NCBI GenBank assembly: GCA_001567275.1
Contig: LNBX01000046.1
Span: 124,001-188,000, forward strand
Direction of reading: 5' to 3'
Source: Bacteroidetes bacterium OLB10
GTDB lineage: Bacteria; Bacteroidota; Bacteroidia; AKYH767-A; OLB10
DNA length: 64,000 nt
Shown here: piece by piece, positions 30,100 through 40,466 of the stretch
How the letters are laid out: each line of letters opens with the position of its first letter
Numbering within the stretch: position 1 is the stretch's first letter
The notes under the pieces: generated by a model
What the model was told of the DNA's origin: nothing
The model's input: the letters and a program-made list of their open reading frames with translations, nothing else
The model's database searches: none
Program-made: the position numbers and the translations under genes

Positions 30100-33000
30100 T
30101 TATTTATACTCTGAAAGTTTTATTCGATAAGGTTTATCGTTGAAGTACAGTGTTACGTTGTACAATCCTGCAGCATAACCTTCAGCAACTGCACTGAAAG
30201 GAATTCTGTAATCACCACCTGATTGATAACCTAAATCTATATTCTTGATAATTCTTCCGGTAACATCAGTTATGAGTATTACTACTGTTCCATCTTCGGG
30301 CAACGAATAAGTAATCTTAGTGTTGCCATGATAAGGATTCGGAATAGCTGAAATAGTCACCTGATTTCTGCTTGAAATTTTAGCATTTCTTATCGGGCTG
30401 TATTCAAATTCGCCATTGTAGTCAACCTGTTTCAGCTGATAGTAATACATCACTCCGGGTTTAACATTCTTGTCTTCGAAACTATAATTGTTCGGAGAGT
30501 TGGTTGTTCCATTACCATCTATCCAGGCAATATTTTCAAAGTTGTATCCGTCAATGCTTCGTTGCAGATTGAATCCTGCATTGTTCTTCTCACTCGCAGT
30601 TGACCAGGTGAGGAATATCGAATAATCACCGGCAGTAGCTTCGAAAGAAATTAATTCGACAGGCAATGGTGATGGTTTACCCTGTAAGGTTCCCATTAAG
30701 AAAGGCTGACCCGCCTGAAGATTCATTCCTACACCATTTCTGAGAACAGCAGTAACCGGTGGTGTAACGCATGGTCCTGTGATTATTGGAGGGATAATCC
30801 ATCCAAGTCCTTCAGGATTTGTACCAACGGTAAAATTGGATTTCGCATTTGTATAGTTGGTGTTGTAAAGTGTTACATTAGCCTGACTGTTTGCAGTACC
30901 TGCAGGAGTCAGCGTCCAGTAACCGTTGTTCAACATAGTGTCACCATAGTTTACCAAACAGGGTGCATCCAATCCAATACTCCATACTACAGAGGAGAAT
31001 TCATTAAATTTTGCCTGAATACTTCCCACTGCCGGATCAATTCCATTGTACAAATCAAGATTTATTCTCTGGTAACCTTTGGTTGCATTACCCACAGGGA
31101 AATCATAGTTGCGCGCTGCAATACTTGAAGGCACATTTCTTCTCAACAAACCTTCAACATAGCTGGATGCATTACCCGGGCTTACAGCAGCGGATGCATC
31201 ATTCATTATTTGTACCTCATTAGCACCTGTAACAATTTTTGAAGATAGTAAATTCAAACTTCCTGTTGGGCCAATCTTCATGTTACTTAAAAGATTTACT
31301 GTCCCTCCGGTTTTATTTACAATAACATTTGTAAGCGTGTCAACATCATAAATATTCTGAGTTGTAGTGCCTGATAATACTAAATTACCATTGTTACCCA
31401 TATTAAATTGTCCGGCAGCATTAGTAAGGTTTCCATTCAGAGTAAGCGTTTTGTCTAAAGCATCAAATCTGGAACTGGAGCCATTTATCGTAAGACTTCC
31501 CTGCATATCCATATTTTGTTTTAAGGTGACAATACCACCGCTTTTATTTATCTGAATATTTCCAATTCTGTTCGGGGCAACAAGGTTACCGTCTATATCC
31601 TGATTAACTGCAGGAATGGTCATCATGAATCCTGATCCCGGAGCTATATCTAAGAATCCTTTATTGGAAATATTTCCACAAACAGTCAGATACTGGAAAC
31701 TGTTGATTGCTAAAGATCCTCCTGCTTCAACATTTAAATCTTTGCAGGAAGCGCCTGCAGTTTTTACGTTAGGCTGATAAGCACTCGAGAATGGAATAAT
31801 TGCATTTACTGTACAACTTGGAATATTGCAACCACCCCAGTTGAGTGGATTAAACCAATCATCATCTTCAGCACCTGTCCAGTATGCATTTGCTCCTGCT
31901 GCTGTATAATCTACCGGTGAACCTGAAGGGAACTTTAAAGTAAATCCGGATGAGCTGTTGGTATAGTTACTTACAATGAGCAAGTAAACTTCTCCTGCAA
32001 CAACATTAATTCCTGTATTATATGCTCCCCCAAAACCAGGATATTCAGGCGGAGCAGTATTATTAGTTGTGCTGTAAAGGCCGGTAACACCTAATGGGCT
32101 GTAATTACATCTAACTGCAGCAGCACCGGCTTTTATTCCATTGCAATCAGTTGCTCCTGCACCTGCAATTTTCCAGATAGCAAAATCGTAATCGGTACAG
32201 GCAGTTGTCGGGGCTCCAATCCAGTCGTTGGGAACAATAGAAAATTCTAAACGACCGGTAGCATTAATATTTATCTGATACCATCCGGATCCTCTTTCTG
32301 CTCTTGCAAGACAAGTGCTGTTTTTTGGAAAATCGCAACTGTTTCCAAAAGCCTGGAATCCCGGATCACCAACTTTTATTTCACTATTACATACAATGAT
32401 TGGTGATGAACATTCCTGTCCGAAAATTTGTGGTATGGCAGTTCCGGTTTCAATTGCAAAAATGCTGAATGAACCTGTTGCTGAACCTTCACCATCAACC
32501 ATAACATAATATGTCTGACCTGATGTTAATCCGGTTAATTGCAACTGTGAAACAGAGGTAGGTGAGCCACCACAGGATGGTGCATTTGTATTACAATCAA
32601 CCAAGGTCATTCCACTGCCGCATGTTCCGCTATATACTGCAATTTGAGTTTTTACCATAGTTCCCTGTACTGTTCTTACTGTAACATTGCCTGATGCAGG
32701 TGCTACAAAACTATACCATACAGTATTTACAGAATTAGGAGTGGTCCAGCATGCAGGTGCGGGTGGTTCTCCACTGCCATCAGCACAATGTGTATTACCT
32801 GTATAATAGTTGCCTAATACCATACTCTGTGCATTACATGGAAGATCGTTGGCAACAGTATTGTTATTTGAAATGCTGATGTTATAATCTGCGTTAAATG
32901 GATTTGCTTTTGTGTCAACTATGATATAATAAACTCCTGCAGAAGGTAAAGTTACACTTCCGGTTAACGAACCACTTACTGCACCACCCATCGAGCCAAT

Positions 33001-35364
33001 GCAGGTTGCAGAACCACTGCTTGGACATCCTTTGTAAACCTGATATCCGATATCATTGGTACTTGCACCTGTAATTGTTATTGAAATACACTGCGCAGAT
33101 GCAACAGCCAAACTGTAAACTTTATCTTCGCCCGACTCATAGTCTGTACCGCATGAACCGGGTGAAGCATTTGTGTAATCATTGCCAAAGCATGCAGTTG
33201 TTTCATGATATTTTGTATATGGAAGAGTTGCAATTACCACAGGTGTTGCACATGTATTTCCAGCCGTACTTGTTGAAGGTGCTGAAATAGAAATTTTATA
33301 AGGGAAACAGGCGGCTCGTGAATCTACTACAAGATAATAAGTAGTTCCGGCAGTTACATTAACGCACAATGTAATATCATTGTCACCTGTTTGATTAGCC
33401 ACACAATTTGGAGCACTACCGCAACCTGACGGGCAGCCATCATATAAGAATACACCGGTATTATTAGTACTTGAAGTAATTCTGATAACAATATTTCCTG
33501 ATGTTGCAGGAGTAAAAGTGTAAACATAATCTTCTCCCGCCTTGTAGGTATTATTGCCACATGTTGGCGTATTACCTGATGTCAAATCATTTACTGCACT
33601 ACATGTTGTTTGGTATTTTGCAGAGAATGGTAATGAACTGATATTGGTTAAACCTGTTCCTGTATTGCATGTTGGTGCACTGATTGTAAAGTTTGTAAAG
33701 TTTAAACAACCTGTTCCTGACTGACAGTCCATCACTACATAGTAAGTTGTGCCTGCCTGTGCGCAAAAGTTGACACTCTTATTTCCGTTACCTTGTTGAT
33801 AGGTTACACAATTGGCACCATTGCCATTTAATGGACATGCATCATAAACAGCCAGATTATTCCCTGAAGCTCCTGATGAATAAGAAACTGTAATATTTCC
33901 GGATGTAGTTGGAGTAAACGACCATACTCTGTCTTCGCCATTAAAATATGCTGCAGAACCGCAGGTTGTTATTCTCGAAGCATCAATATCATTCACCATG
34001 CCGCAAGTTGTACCTGATGCAAGTGTGTATGGAAGAGAAGCTACTGTAGAGTAACCTGTACCTAAACCACCCGGACAAGAAAAATCACAAGCAACGCTGT
34101 AAGTTGGTGCAGTGATATTGAAATTTGTAAAAGCAAAACACGAAGTGCTGGTTTGACAATCAATCAAAACATAATAGGTAACTCCGGCCTGAGCACAAAA
34201 GCTCACACTTTTATTTCCGGTGCCTTCCTGAGTGGCCACACAGTTGGCACCTCCACCGGTTAGCGGACATGCATCAAACACCGAAAGAATAGTTCTGTTA
34301 GCACCACCTGTATTGTATGAAACAGTCACATTTCCGCTTGTTGCAGGAGTAAATGACCACGCTCTGTCTTCACCATTATAATAATTTGCTGTTCCGCATG
34401 TAACTATTCTTGTTGCATCAAAATCGTTATTGTTTCCACAGGTAGTTCCTGAAGCCATATTATAAGGTAACGATCCAATAGCTGTAAAATCTGCTCCTAA
34501 TCCACCGGGGCAAGAGTTAATACACCAAGCATCATATACAGGAGCACTTATGGTAAAATTTGTAAATGCAAAACATCCCGGGGATGTTCTGCTGTCAACC
34601 AAGACATAGTAAGTAGTTCCCGCCTGTACACAAAAACTAATGCTCTTTGACCCTGCACCTGATTGCGAACTGATACAACTTCCACCGTTACCAGCTAATG
34701 GACATCCTTCATATATTGCAAGAACACTTGCAGTGGTTGCAGTATATGATACAGTTACATTTCCACTTGTTGATGGAACAAATGACCATGCCATATCTTC
34801 ACCATTATAATAACTTGCTGCACCACATGTTACAATATCACCACTGCGTAAATCATCAACCTGACCGCAAGTAGTTCCTGAAGCTATAGTATATGGTAAC
34901 GAAGCTACGGCAGTATAACCTGTTCCTAACCCTACAGGGCATGGCACTGAATATTTATAGGCAAGCGTTCCTAAGTTCCATTGGGTATTGCAATTACTTC
35001 TTGATGTAACAACCCTGTATGTTCCTGATGTTGCACAAGTCCACTCCAGATAAGAGCGGCTTCCGCAATAGTCATCATTGTAAGCTCCGGGCACAGCTAC
35101 ACCTCCACTGGTGTTAATTGTTATCTGCGTATTATAACTTGAACTACCTCCATCAGCGCCACAGAAAGAAAAATAATAAGTGTACCCTGCTGTGGCAGAG
35201 AAAGAGTAATAGTATTGCCCGCGTACAGAAGTTGTATTCCAACTGTTTGTTGGAGTAATGCTTCCTCCATTGGAACCACCTGTACATTGTGCCTGTACCT
35301 GCAGATTCGAAAGAATCAACAATACAATGCATACTATATTTCCAAATGTTAAATATTGTTTCAT
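30100..35364 (-). CDS. Giant T9SS-exported repeat protein (1754 residues)
   Basis: The protein has a signal peptide at 1-26 (ending NLQVQAQ). A leading beta domain at 27-140 is followed by five related cysteine-containing modules starting near 142, 285, 429, 567 and 702. Each has the pattern SLPYxxASGTTCGxxND, then YNGEDxxWSFxPxTSGNxTV and TYYVxxD; these are PPC-like jelly-roll domains. Two more diverged units (about 840-1100), a region of beta-helix-like strands (LNVEAGGSLAINSFQYLTVC; GNLTNAAGQFNMGNNGNLVL) and a fibronectin-like segment follow. The end is a T9SS type A sorting domain (AIPNPYHGNTKITYSLPEDG). Surface adhesion or matrix binding is likely; no enzyme motif is visible. It is preceded in the same unit by a small exported protein. 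Confidence 0.86.
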   Translation of the reverse strand: MKQYLTFGNIVCIVLLILSNLQVQAQCTGGSNGGSITPTNSWNTTSVRGQYYYSFSATAGYTYYFSFCGADGGSSSYNTQITINTSGGVAVPGAYNDDYCGSRSYLEWTCATSGTYRVVTSRSNCNTQWNLGTLAYKYSVPCPVGLGTGYTAVASLPYTIASGTTCGQVDDLRSGDIVTCGAASYYNGEDMAWSFVPSTSGNVTVSYTATTASVLAIYEGCPLAGNGGSCISSQSGAGSKSISFCVQAGTTYYVLVDSRTSPGCFAFTNFTISAPVYDAWCINSCPGGLGADFTAIGSLPYNMASGTTCGNNNDFDATRIVTCGTANYYNGEDRAWSFTPATSGNVTVSYNTGGANRTILSVFDACPLTGGGANCVATQEGTGNKSVSFCAQAGVTYYVLIDCQTSTSCFAFTNFNITAPTYSVACDFSCPGGLGTGYSTVASLPYTLASGTTCGMVNDIDASRITTCGSAAYFNGEDRVWSFTPTTSGNITVSYSSGASGNNLAVYDACPLNGNGANCVTYQQGNGNKSVNFCAQAGTTYYVVMDCQSGTGCLNFTNFTISAPTCNTGTGLTNISSLPFSAKYQTTCSAVNDLTSGNTPTCGNNTYKAGEDYVYTFTPATSGNIVIRITSSTNNTGVFLYDGCPSGCGSAPNCVANQTGDNDITLCVNVTAGTTYYLVVDSRAACFPYKISISAPSTSTAGNTCATPVVIATLPYTKYHETTACFGNDYTNASPGSCGTDYESGEDKVYSLAVASAQCISITITGASTNDIGYQVYKGCPSSGSATCIGSMGGAVSGSLTGSVTLPSAGVYYIIVDTKANPFNADYNISISNNNTVANDLPCNAQSMVLGNYYTGNTHCADGSGEPPAPACWTTPNSVNTVWYSFVAPASGNVTVRTVQGTMVKTQIAVYSGTCGSGMTLVDCNTNAPSCGGSPTSVSQLQLTGLTSGQTYYVMVDGEGSATGSFSIFAIETGTAIPQIFGQECSSPIIVCNSEIKVGDPGFQAFGNSCDFPKNSTCLARAERGSGWYQININATGRLEFSIVPNDWIGAPTTACTDYDFAIWKIAGAGATDCNGIKAGAAAVRCNYSPLGVTGLYSTTNNTAPPEYPGFGGAYNTGINVVAGEVYLLIVSNYTNSSSGFTLKFPSGSPVDYTAAGANAYWTGAEDDDWFNPLNWGGCNIPSCTVNAIIPFSSAYQPNVKTAGASCKDLNVEAGGSLAINSFQYLTVCGNISNKGFLDIAPGSGFMMTIPAVNQDIDGNLVAPNRIGNIQINKSGGIVTLKQNMDMQGSLTINGSSSRFDALDKTLTLNGNLTNAAGQFNMGNNGNLVLSGTTTQNIYDVDTLTNVIVNKTGGTVNLLSNMKIGPTGSLNLLSSKIVTGANEVQIMNDASAAVSPGNASSYVEGLLRRNVPSSIAARNYDFPVGNATKGYQRINLDLYNGIDPAVGSIQAKFNEFSSVVWSIGLDAPCLVNYGDTMLNNGYWTLTPAGTANSQANVTLYNTNYTNAKSNFTVGTNPEGLGWIIPPIITGPCVTPPVTAVLRNGVGMNLQAGQPFLMGTLQGKPSPLPVELISFEATAGDYSIFLTWSTASEKNNAGFNLQRSIDGYNFENIAWIDGNGTTNSPNNYSFEDKNVKPGVMYYYQLKQVDYNGEFEYSPIRNAKISSRNQVTISAIPNPYHGNTKITYSLPEDGTVVILITDVTGRIIKNIDLGYQSGGDYRIPFSAVAEGYAAGLYNVTLYFNDKPYRIKLSEYK
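32850..34941 (-). repeat. Tandem coding repeat of about 144 residues (five units, first three closest)
   Basis: Modules start at about 34941, 34512, 34080, 33666 and 33261 on the minus strand. The first three agree in long stretches (GGLGTGY, ASGTTCG, NGEDR, SFTPxTSGN, AQAGxTYYV, FTNF). This tandem duplication is a possible site of recombination or misassembly. Confidence 0.8.
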
Positions 35365-35389
35365 ATTTTAACTTTTTTGTTTTTAATGT

Positions 35390-35755
35390 TTAATTGATTG
35401 AACGACTATAATTGATTTCATCTTTGGCATTGCAGTCCTTTTCAGCACTTTGGAATGTGCCTTCTCTTTTTACACGATATAAGTAGTCATGACTTTCTAA
35501 CACGTCTTGAAATTTGATCAGACTGGATTCAGGCATTCGCACCATTAACAACTTTCGGCTTTCGCAAAATCCATAAAATTCCAGGCCGGGGATTTCATTT
35601 AATGTTGATTTAAACGATTTCATTTGTTTATCCAAATCCATATAAGGCATTTCAAACACATATTCTTTTGAAACCGGGGATTTGGTTTTTTCAGTTTGGG
35701 CAAATACGTTTATTGCAGCCAACATGAACAACAAGAGGTATGTAAATCTTTTCAT
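35390..35755 (-). CDS. Small exported protein of unknown function
   Basis: This is a 121-residue product with a signal peptide at 1-19 (YLLLFMLAAINVFAQ). The mature part has a beta-alpha pattern (SKEYVFEMPYMDLDKQMKSF; LEFYGFCESRKLLMVRMPES) that could be a small ferredoxin-like fold, perhaps similar to heavy-metal-associated or SPOR-like domains; this is a guess. It contains two cysteines, one in the FCESRK turn. It lies 25 bases upstream of the giant T9SS protein on the same strand and is probably co-transcribed with it. I do not recognise the family. Confidence 0.62.
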   Translation of the reverse strand: MKRFTYLLLFMLAAINVFAQTEKTKSPVSKEYVFEMPYMDLDKQMKSFKSTLNEIPGLEFYGFCESRKLLMVRMPESSLIKFQDVLESHDYLYRVKREGTFQSAEKDCNAKDEINYSRSIN

Positions 35756-35932
35756 ATTAAAATGATATTTTCGATGCGGTGTATACGCCTTGCCTGCCGG
35801 GGTGGTTACAATTTCCTCAAGTTGTTTTAAGTGTAAGGATTTTGAGTAAAAACAATTGTTATTTGGTTGAATAGGAGTTATGAATTTGTATCGTTAAAAT
35901 GTAGAAATTAGCACCGTTTTCAGAAAAAGGTT

Positions 35933-36676
35933 TTGAGTCAGAAAAAAATATACTTCTTCAGCGATTTTCACCTTGGTGTTCCTTCTTATGATGAGAGTCT
36001 TGTAAGGGAGAAGAAAATATGCCGTTGGCTGGATGAAATTAAACCCACGGCATCAGAATTATTTATTTTGGGCGATGTGTTTGATTTCTGGTTTGAATAC
36101 CGGCATGTGGTACCTAAAGGCTATGTAAGATTATTGGGAAAATTGGCAGAATTTACTGATTACGGAATTCCCGTAACCATTTTTACGGGCAATCATGACA
36201 TGTGGATGTTCGATTACCTGCCGCAGGAAATAGGTGTTAAATTACTGAGAGAGCCTAAAGAATATGATTTCAACGGCAGCAAATTCTTAATTGGGCATGG
36301 CGATGGCTTAGGCCCGGGAGATCATGGATATAAGTTCATTAAAAAAGTTTTTGCCAATAAATTTTGTCAGTGGCTGTTTGCCAGATTGCATCCCAATTTT
36401 GGTATTAGTATGGCTAATTTCTGGAGCCGTAAAAGCAGGCAACATACCGGCCATCATGATGCCGTTTATCTTGGAGACGACAAAGAGTTTTTGGTTCAAT
36501 ACATAAAAGAAACCGAAAGGACCCGTCATTATGACTATTATATTTTTGGTCACAGACATTTACCGATTGATAAACAAATAGAGAACAGCCGTTATATTAA
36601 TCTGGGCGATTGGATTATGTATTTTACTTACGCTGTCTGGGATGGCCATAAACTTGAATTAAAAAAGTTTACCTAA
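35933..36676 (+). CDS. lpxH: UDP-2,3-diacylglucosamine diphosphatase (LpxH-type)
   Basis: LpxH is a peripheral inner-membrane enzyme of lipid A synthesis that cleaves UDP-2,3-diacylglucosamine to lipid X and UMP. The 247-residue product shows the calcineurin-like phosphoesterase motifs in order: FSDFHLG, LGDVFDFWFE, FTGNHDMW, GHGDGLGPGD and GHRHLP. A segment near residues 125-165 (FIKKVFANKFCQWLFARLHP) is the lipid-contacting cap. The start is a TTG at 35933 after AAAAAGG, reading MSQKKIYFFSDF. The next gene begins 6 bases downstream and encodes a YejM-like protein that may sense or regulate lipopolysaccharide synthesis. Confidence 0.9.
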   Translation: MSQKKIYFFSDFHLGVPSYDESLVREKKICRWLDEIKPTASELFILGDVFDFWFEYRHVVPKGYVRLLGKLAEFTDYGIPVTIFTGNHDMWMFDYLPQEIGVKLLREPKEYDFNGSKFLIGHGDGLGPGDHGYKFIKKVFANKFCQWLFARLHPNFGISMANFWSRKSRQHTGHHDAVYLGDDKEFLVQYIKETERTRHYDYYIFGHRHLPIDKQIENSRYINLGDWIMYFTYAVWDGHKLELKKFT

Positions 36677-36682
36677 TCTGAA

Positions 36683-38535
36683 ATGCCTGTTGCTGAACGT
36701 AAGTTAAATCTGAAGGCCGGTGCATGGTATTTTCTTTCAATAGCAATACTGGCAATTTGCATTGCAAGCAGGTATTTTAAATATATGCAAATTGATGGCG
36801 ACTGGCTTACTGTCATCTATCTGTTCGCAGCTACTGTCAGTCATTTCGTTTTACTTTCAATGATTGTTTATGCAGTCTTATTTATTCCTCTGATATTTTT
36901 TATACGCAATAAAAATATCCTGCATTGGTATGTTGCATTAATTTCTACTTTGACTTTGTTGCTGCTATTGCTCGATACTTATGTTTTTGATTTATATCGT
37001 TTTCATATTAATGAATTTGTTTTGAATCTGGTTTTTGGTGGTGCTTTCAGCGAAATTTTTTGTTTTAGACACAATACTTTATATAAAAGCAATCACTGCC
37101 TTTATTGTAACTTTAATGTTGTTGTATCTGCTTGCAAGATTTATATGGCGAAAAAACTGAAAAAGGAGTTTTGAGGAATGGTAAGGTTATAGCTTACCTG
37201 ATGGTGGCATTGTTTTTATTTACTCAGTTTACACATGTTTGGGCCAGCGCAGTGTCTTACCGTACCATTCAACAGTCATCTTTGTATTATCCGCTTTTCT
37301 TTCCGTTGAAGGCTAATAAACTACTTGCTAAAATGGGAGTAAAATCCAACGATCGGTATAAGGATATTAATATGGACGAATTTGATAATAATACTCTGCA
37401 TTATCCTTTAACAAAACTGGAGTTTCAGAATACTGATAGCGTTCACTTAAATATTTTGTGGATATTGATTGATGCATGGCAGTACGAAACATTTACCAAA
37501 GAAATATCGCCCAATATTTATTCCTTTGCACAGGATAAAATTACTTTCGACAGGCATTACAGCGGAAGCAACGGTACGCGTGGAGGTATTTTTTCTTTGT
37601 TCTATTCATTGCCTTCTTTATACTGGAATGATTTTCTCTATAGTCGTACTGCACCTGTTTTTATGGATGTGCTGAAGAAATTTAAATACACGCATGCCAT
37701 ATATGCAAGTGCACCACTTACCAGCCCTGAGTTTGATAAAACCGTTTTTGCAGGAATGAAAGATGTAAGACTGAAAACACCCGGAAATAAATTTTATGAA
37801 AGAGATATACAGATAACCAAGGATTTTTGCAACTGGATTGATACAAGTACTACCGGCAATCCATTTTTTGGATTTCTGTTTTATGATACACCGCACAATT
37901 ATAATATTCCACCTCAGTTTCCGCATCCGTTTAAACCGTATTGGGATGTTATTGATTTTTCAAAATTGTCAAATGACTGTGATCCAACGGAGTTTTATAA
38001 CAGTTATAAGAATACAGTGTGGTTTACTGATTCACTGATTGGACAAGTATTAGACAGGCTAAAAGAAAAGAATCTCACAGAAAACACTGTCATCATCATT
38101 TCGTCCGATCATGGACAAGAGTTTAACGAGAATAAAAAAAATTACTGGGGACATACCAGTAATTTTTCTAAGTATCAGCTGCAGGTTCCGTTTATTATTT
38201 CATGGCCGGGAAAACAACCTGCGCATATCAAAAAATTTACTTCACATTACGATGTTGTACCTACTTTATTGCATGATATTTTTCATTGTACTACATCATC
38301 CGATAAGTTTAGCTTTGGAACAGACTTGTTTGATACTGTTCCTCCAAAGAGTTTTATTGCCGGAAGTCGAGAGCATTTTGCTGTTATTGATTTAGAAAAT
38401 AACAGAATAAATACGGTATTTTTTAATGGAACAATATCCGTAACCGACATGAAACTGAATGAACTCAGAGAAAAGCCCAAGGGTCAGTTAATGAATAATG
38501 CTTTGCTGGAATTGAAAAAATTTTACAGAAATTAG
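36683..38535 (+). CDS. DUF3413 sulfatase-fold membrane protein (YejM/PbgA-like), two frameshifts
   Basis: Two frames (36683-37174 and 37132-38535) form one gene. Removing one T from six at 37056-37061 and one A from six at 37148-37153 gives a continuous 616-residue protein; the rejoined part reads EIFVLDTILYIKAITAFIVT, then WRKTEKGVLRNGK. The N-terminus is a five-helix DUF3413 membrane domain. The C-terminus is a periplasmic sulfatase fold with LWILIDAWQYE, a nucleophile-like loop SGSNGTRGGIFSLFYSLP and the metal site SSDHGQEFNE plus WGHTSNFSKYQLQVPF. This is the architecture of YejM/PbgA/LapC, which in enterobacteria controls LpxC stability. It lies 6 bases after lpxH, which supports a lipopolysaccharide role. 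It converges with ctlX, with a 4-base overlap. Confidence 0.8.
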
Positions 38536-39455
38536 TTGAGATATTTAGGTTTCAAAAATATCTCAGCAAGCATACACCTCACACTTCCACCACCGGTAGC
38601 TTCAATATGAGGTATGCCGGAATGTATGATAGCTGTATGTTTTTCGAGCTGTTTAATCTGAGATGGTTCAAACGACTGATAAGCTTTGGTTGACATAGCT
38701 AAAACAGGTTCTTTCTTGCTGTTCTGCAACTGTAATATATTTCCACAAAAATTATTTAACTGATTTCGGGTAATTTTTAATACCTCCGTTTCTGTCTCGG
38801 CCAATAGATTGTTCAGTTTAATTTTTCCTGCCTCATCGGCAATATTATCTTCAGCAACAACTATAAAGCCATTGCCAACACTTAAACACACATTGGTGTG
38901 ATAAATTTGCTGATGTGCATCATCAAGAAAAGCAATGTTGCATGATTGCATACTGCAATGTTCTGAAATTTTCTCAACAAGATTTGGATTTGTTCTGATG
39001 GAGTCTGCTGCAAATACTATTTTATTTTTTGTGTCAAAAACAAGACTACCTGTTCCTTCCAGATATTGTTCCTTCATGGCATAATCTCTTAAATCAATAA
39101 TTTGCCCTACATCAAAATTATAGGAGAGATAGTCAATGATTTTTGAATTGTATTCTTCGCGCCTCGATGGCGAACACATCGGATAAAGAATTATCGTTCC
39201 GTCTGTATGTGTGGTAAACCAGTTGTTTGGAAAAACGGCATCGGGCAAGTTTATACCTGATTGCTGATGCATATACAGCACTTTAATATCATTATCCACC
39301 AAAGTCTGTCTCAGTTTTTCAGATTCTTTGATTGCAGCATTTCTCAATTCATCAGAACTGAGTTTGCTGCTATGCTGAAAAGAATTGCTTGCAGCGGTCT
39401 GATGATTATACCCAAATGAATCGGGCCTGATCATCAAAACAGTATCTGCAAACAT
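38532..39455 (-). CDS. ctlX: CtlX-type amidinotransferase-fold citrulline/arginine hydrolase
   Basis: This is a 307-residue product of the guanidino-group modifying (pentein) fold. FADTVLMIRPDSFGYNHQTA is the start typical of CtlX. The motifs FPNNWFTTHTDG, EGTGSLVFD and YHTNVCLSVGNGFIVV carry the usual catalytic glutamate and histidine, and the C-terminal GGGSVRCMLAEIF contains the nucleophilic cysteine of the pentein fold. CtlX proteins have been linked to citrulline use; the precise substrate here is inferred. The ATG at 39455 is preferred over a TTG at 39461. The gene is third in a lipA-gap-ctlX run with almost no spacing. Confidence 0.86.
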   Translation of the reverse strand: MFADTVLMIRPDSFGYNHQTAASNSFQHSSKLSSDELRNAAIKESEKLRQTLVDNDIKVLYMHQQSGINLPDAVFPNNWFTTHTDGTIILYPMCSPSRREEYNSKIIDYLSYNFDVGQIIDLRDYAMKEQYLEGTGSLVFDTKNKIVFAADSIRTNPNLVEKISEHCSMQSCNIAFLDDAHQQIYHTNVCLSVGNGFIVVAEDNIADEAGKIKLNNLLAETETEVLKITRNQLNNFCGNILQLQNSKKEPVLAMSTKAYQSFEPSQIKQLEKHTAIIHSGIPHIEATGGGSVRCMLAEIFLKPKYLN

Positions 39456-39461
39456 TGCCAA

Positions 39462-40454
39462 TTATTTTTTTCCAACCATCACAGTCAGTTCGGCAAGCCG
39501 AGTGCTGTATCCCATTTCATTATCATACCAACCTACAATCTTTGCCATAGTACCTAACACTGAGGTAAGCAACGAATCGAAAATACATGAGTATGGATTT
39601 CCTATAATGTCGAAAGATACTATAGGGTCTGATGTGTATTCAATAATTCCTTTCATGGTTGTTTCAGATGCATTTTTAAATGCTTTGTTAATGCTATCCA
39701 CATCTGCAGGTTTTTTTAAAATGCAGGTAATATCGGTGAGTGAACCATCTATCACAGGCACTCTTATTCCTGCTCCGCCAATATTCCCTTTAAGATTTGG
39801 AAATATTTCAGTAAGTGCTTTTGCAGCTCCTGTTGTGGTTGGTATGATGGAGTTGGCAGCAGCACGCGCTCTTCTCAAATCTTTATGAGGTGCATCGTGG
39901 ATATTCTGATCTCCTGTATAGGCATGCACTGTTGTGATGTAAGCACTTTCTATTCCCCAGTTATCATCTAAAATTTTCAGCATGGGTGCTGCATTGTTCG
40001 TTGTGCAACTTGCATTGGATATTACTTTTTCGCTGCCATCGAGTATATGCTCATTCACACCAAGTACTACCGTTTTTAAATCACCTTTTCCGGGAGCTGA
40101 TATAATAACTTTCCTCGCACCGGCTTTTACATGTGCTTCCGCAAGTTCAGCTTTTGTGAAATGTCCTGTTGATTCAATCACCACATCTACATTTAATTTT
40201 TTCCAGGGCAGGAGTGAAGGATCCTTCTCAGCAAACACAGGAATATCTTTTCCATTGATGACAAGAGATTTTTCAGTCGAGCTGACTGTTCCTGAAAATT
40301 TACGGTGAATGCTGTCGTATTTAAATAAGTGAGCAAGTGTTTCAGGCGATGTCAAATCGTTGATGGCAACAATTTCAACTTCGTTATAGGTAATTAGTTT
40401 TTTTAAAACGGTTCTGCCTATCCGTCCAAAACCATTAATTGCAACTCTGATCAT
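39462..40454 (-). CDS. gap: Type I glyceraldehyde-3-phosphate dehydrogenase
   Basis: This is a 330-residue glycolytic GAPDH. The NAD-binding Rossmann start is RVAINGFGRIGRTVLKKL, and the active-site cysteine is in SNASCTTNNAAPM. The substrate-site motifs TVHAYTGDQNIHDAPHKDLR and VPVIDGSLTDITC are present, as is the C-terminal WYDNEMGYSTRL. An aspartate after the second beta strand (VAINDLTSPETLAHL) favours NAD over NADP. It starts 12 bases after the lipA stop and is followed directly by ctlX. Confidence 0.96.
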   Translation of the reverse strand: MIRVAINGFGRIGRTVLKKLITYNEVEIVAINDLTSPETLAHLFKYDSIHRKFSGTVSSTEKSLVINGKDIPVFAEKDPSLLPWKKLNVDVVIESTGHFTKAELAEAHVKAGARKVIISAPGKGDLKTVVLGVNEHILDGSEKVISNASCTTNNAAPMLKILDDNWGIESAYITTVHAYTGDQNIHDAPHKDLRRARAAANSIIPTTTGAAKALTEIFPNLKGNIGGAGIRVPVIDGSLTDITCILKKPADVDSINKAFKNASETTMKGIIEYTSDPIVSFDIIGNPYSCIFDSLLTSVLGTMAKIVGWYDNEMGYSTRLAELTVMVGKK

Positions 40455-40466
40455 AATTGATGGAAA

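Noticed and set aside
32850..34941. Regular repeats as a CRISPR array
   Set aside because: Units are about 430 bases, are protein-coding and lack short direct repeats with unique spacers.
35793..35801. Second copy of the 52801-52875 palindrome
   Set aside because: Only a single 9-base core is present without its partner arms; it could be chance.
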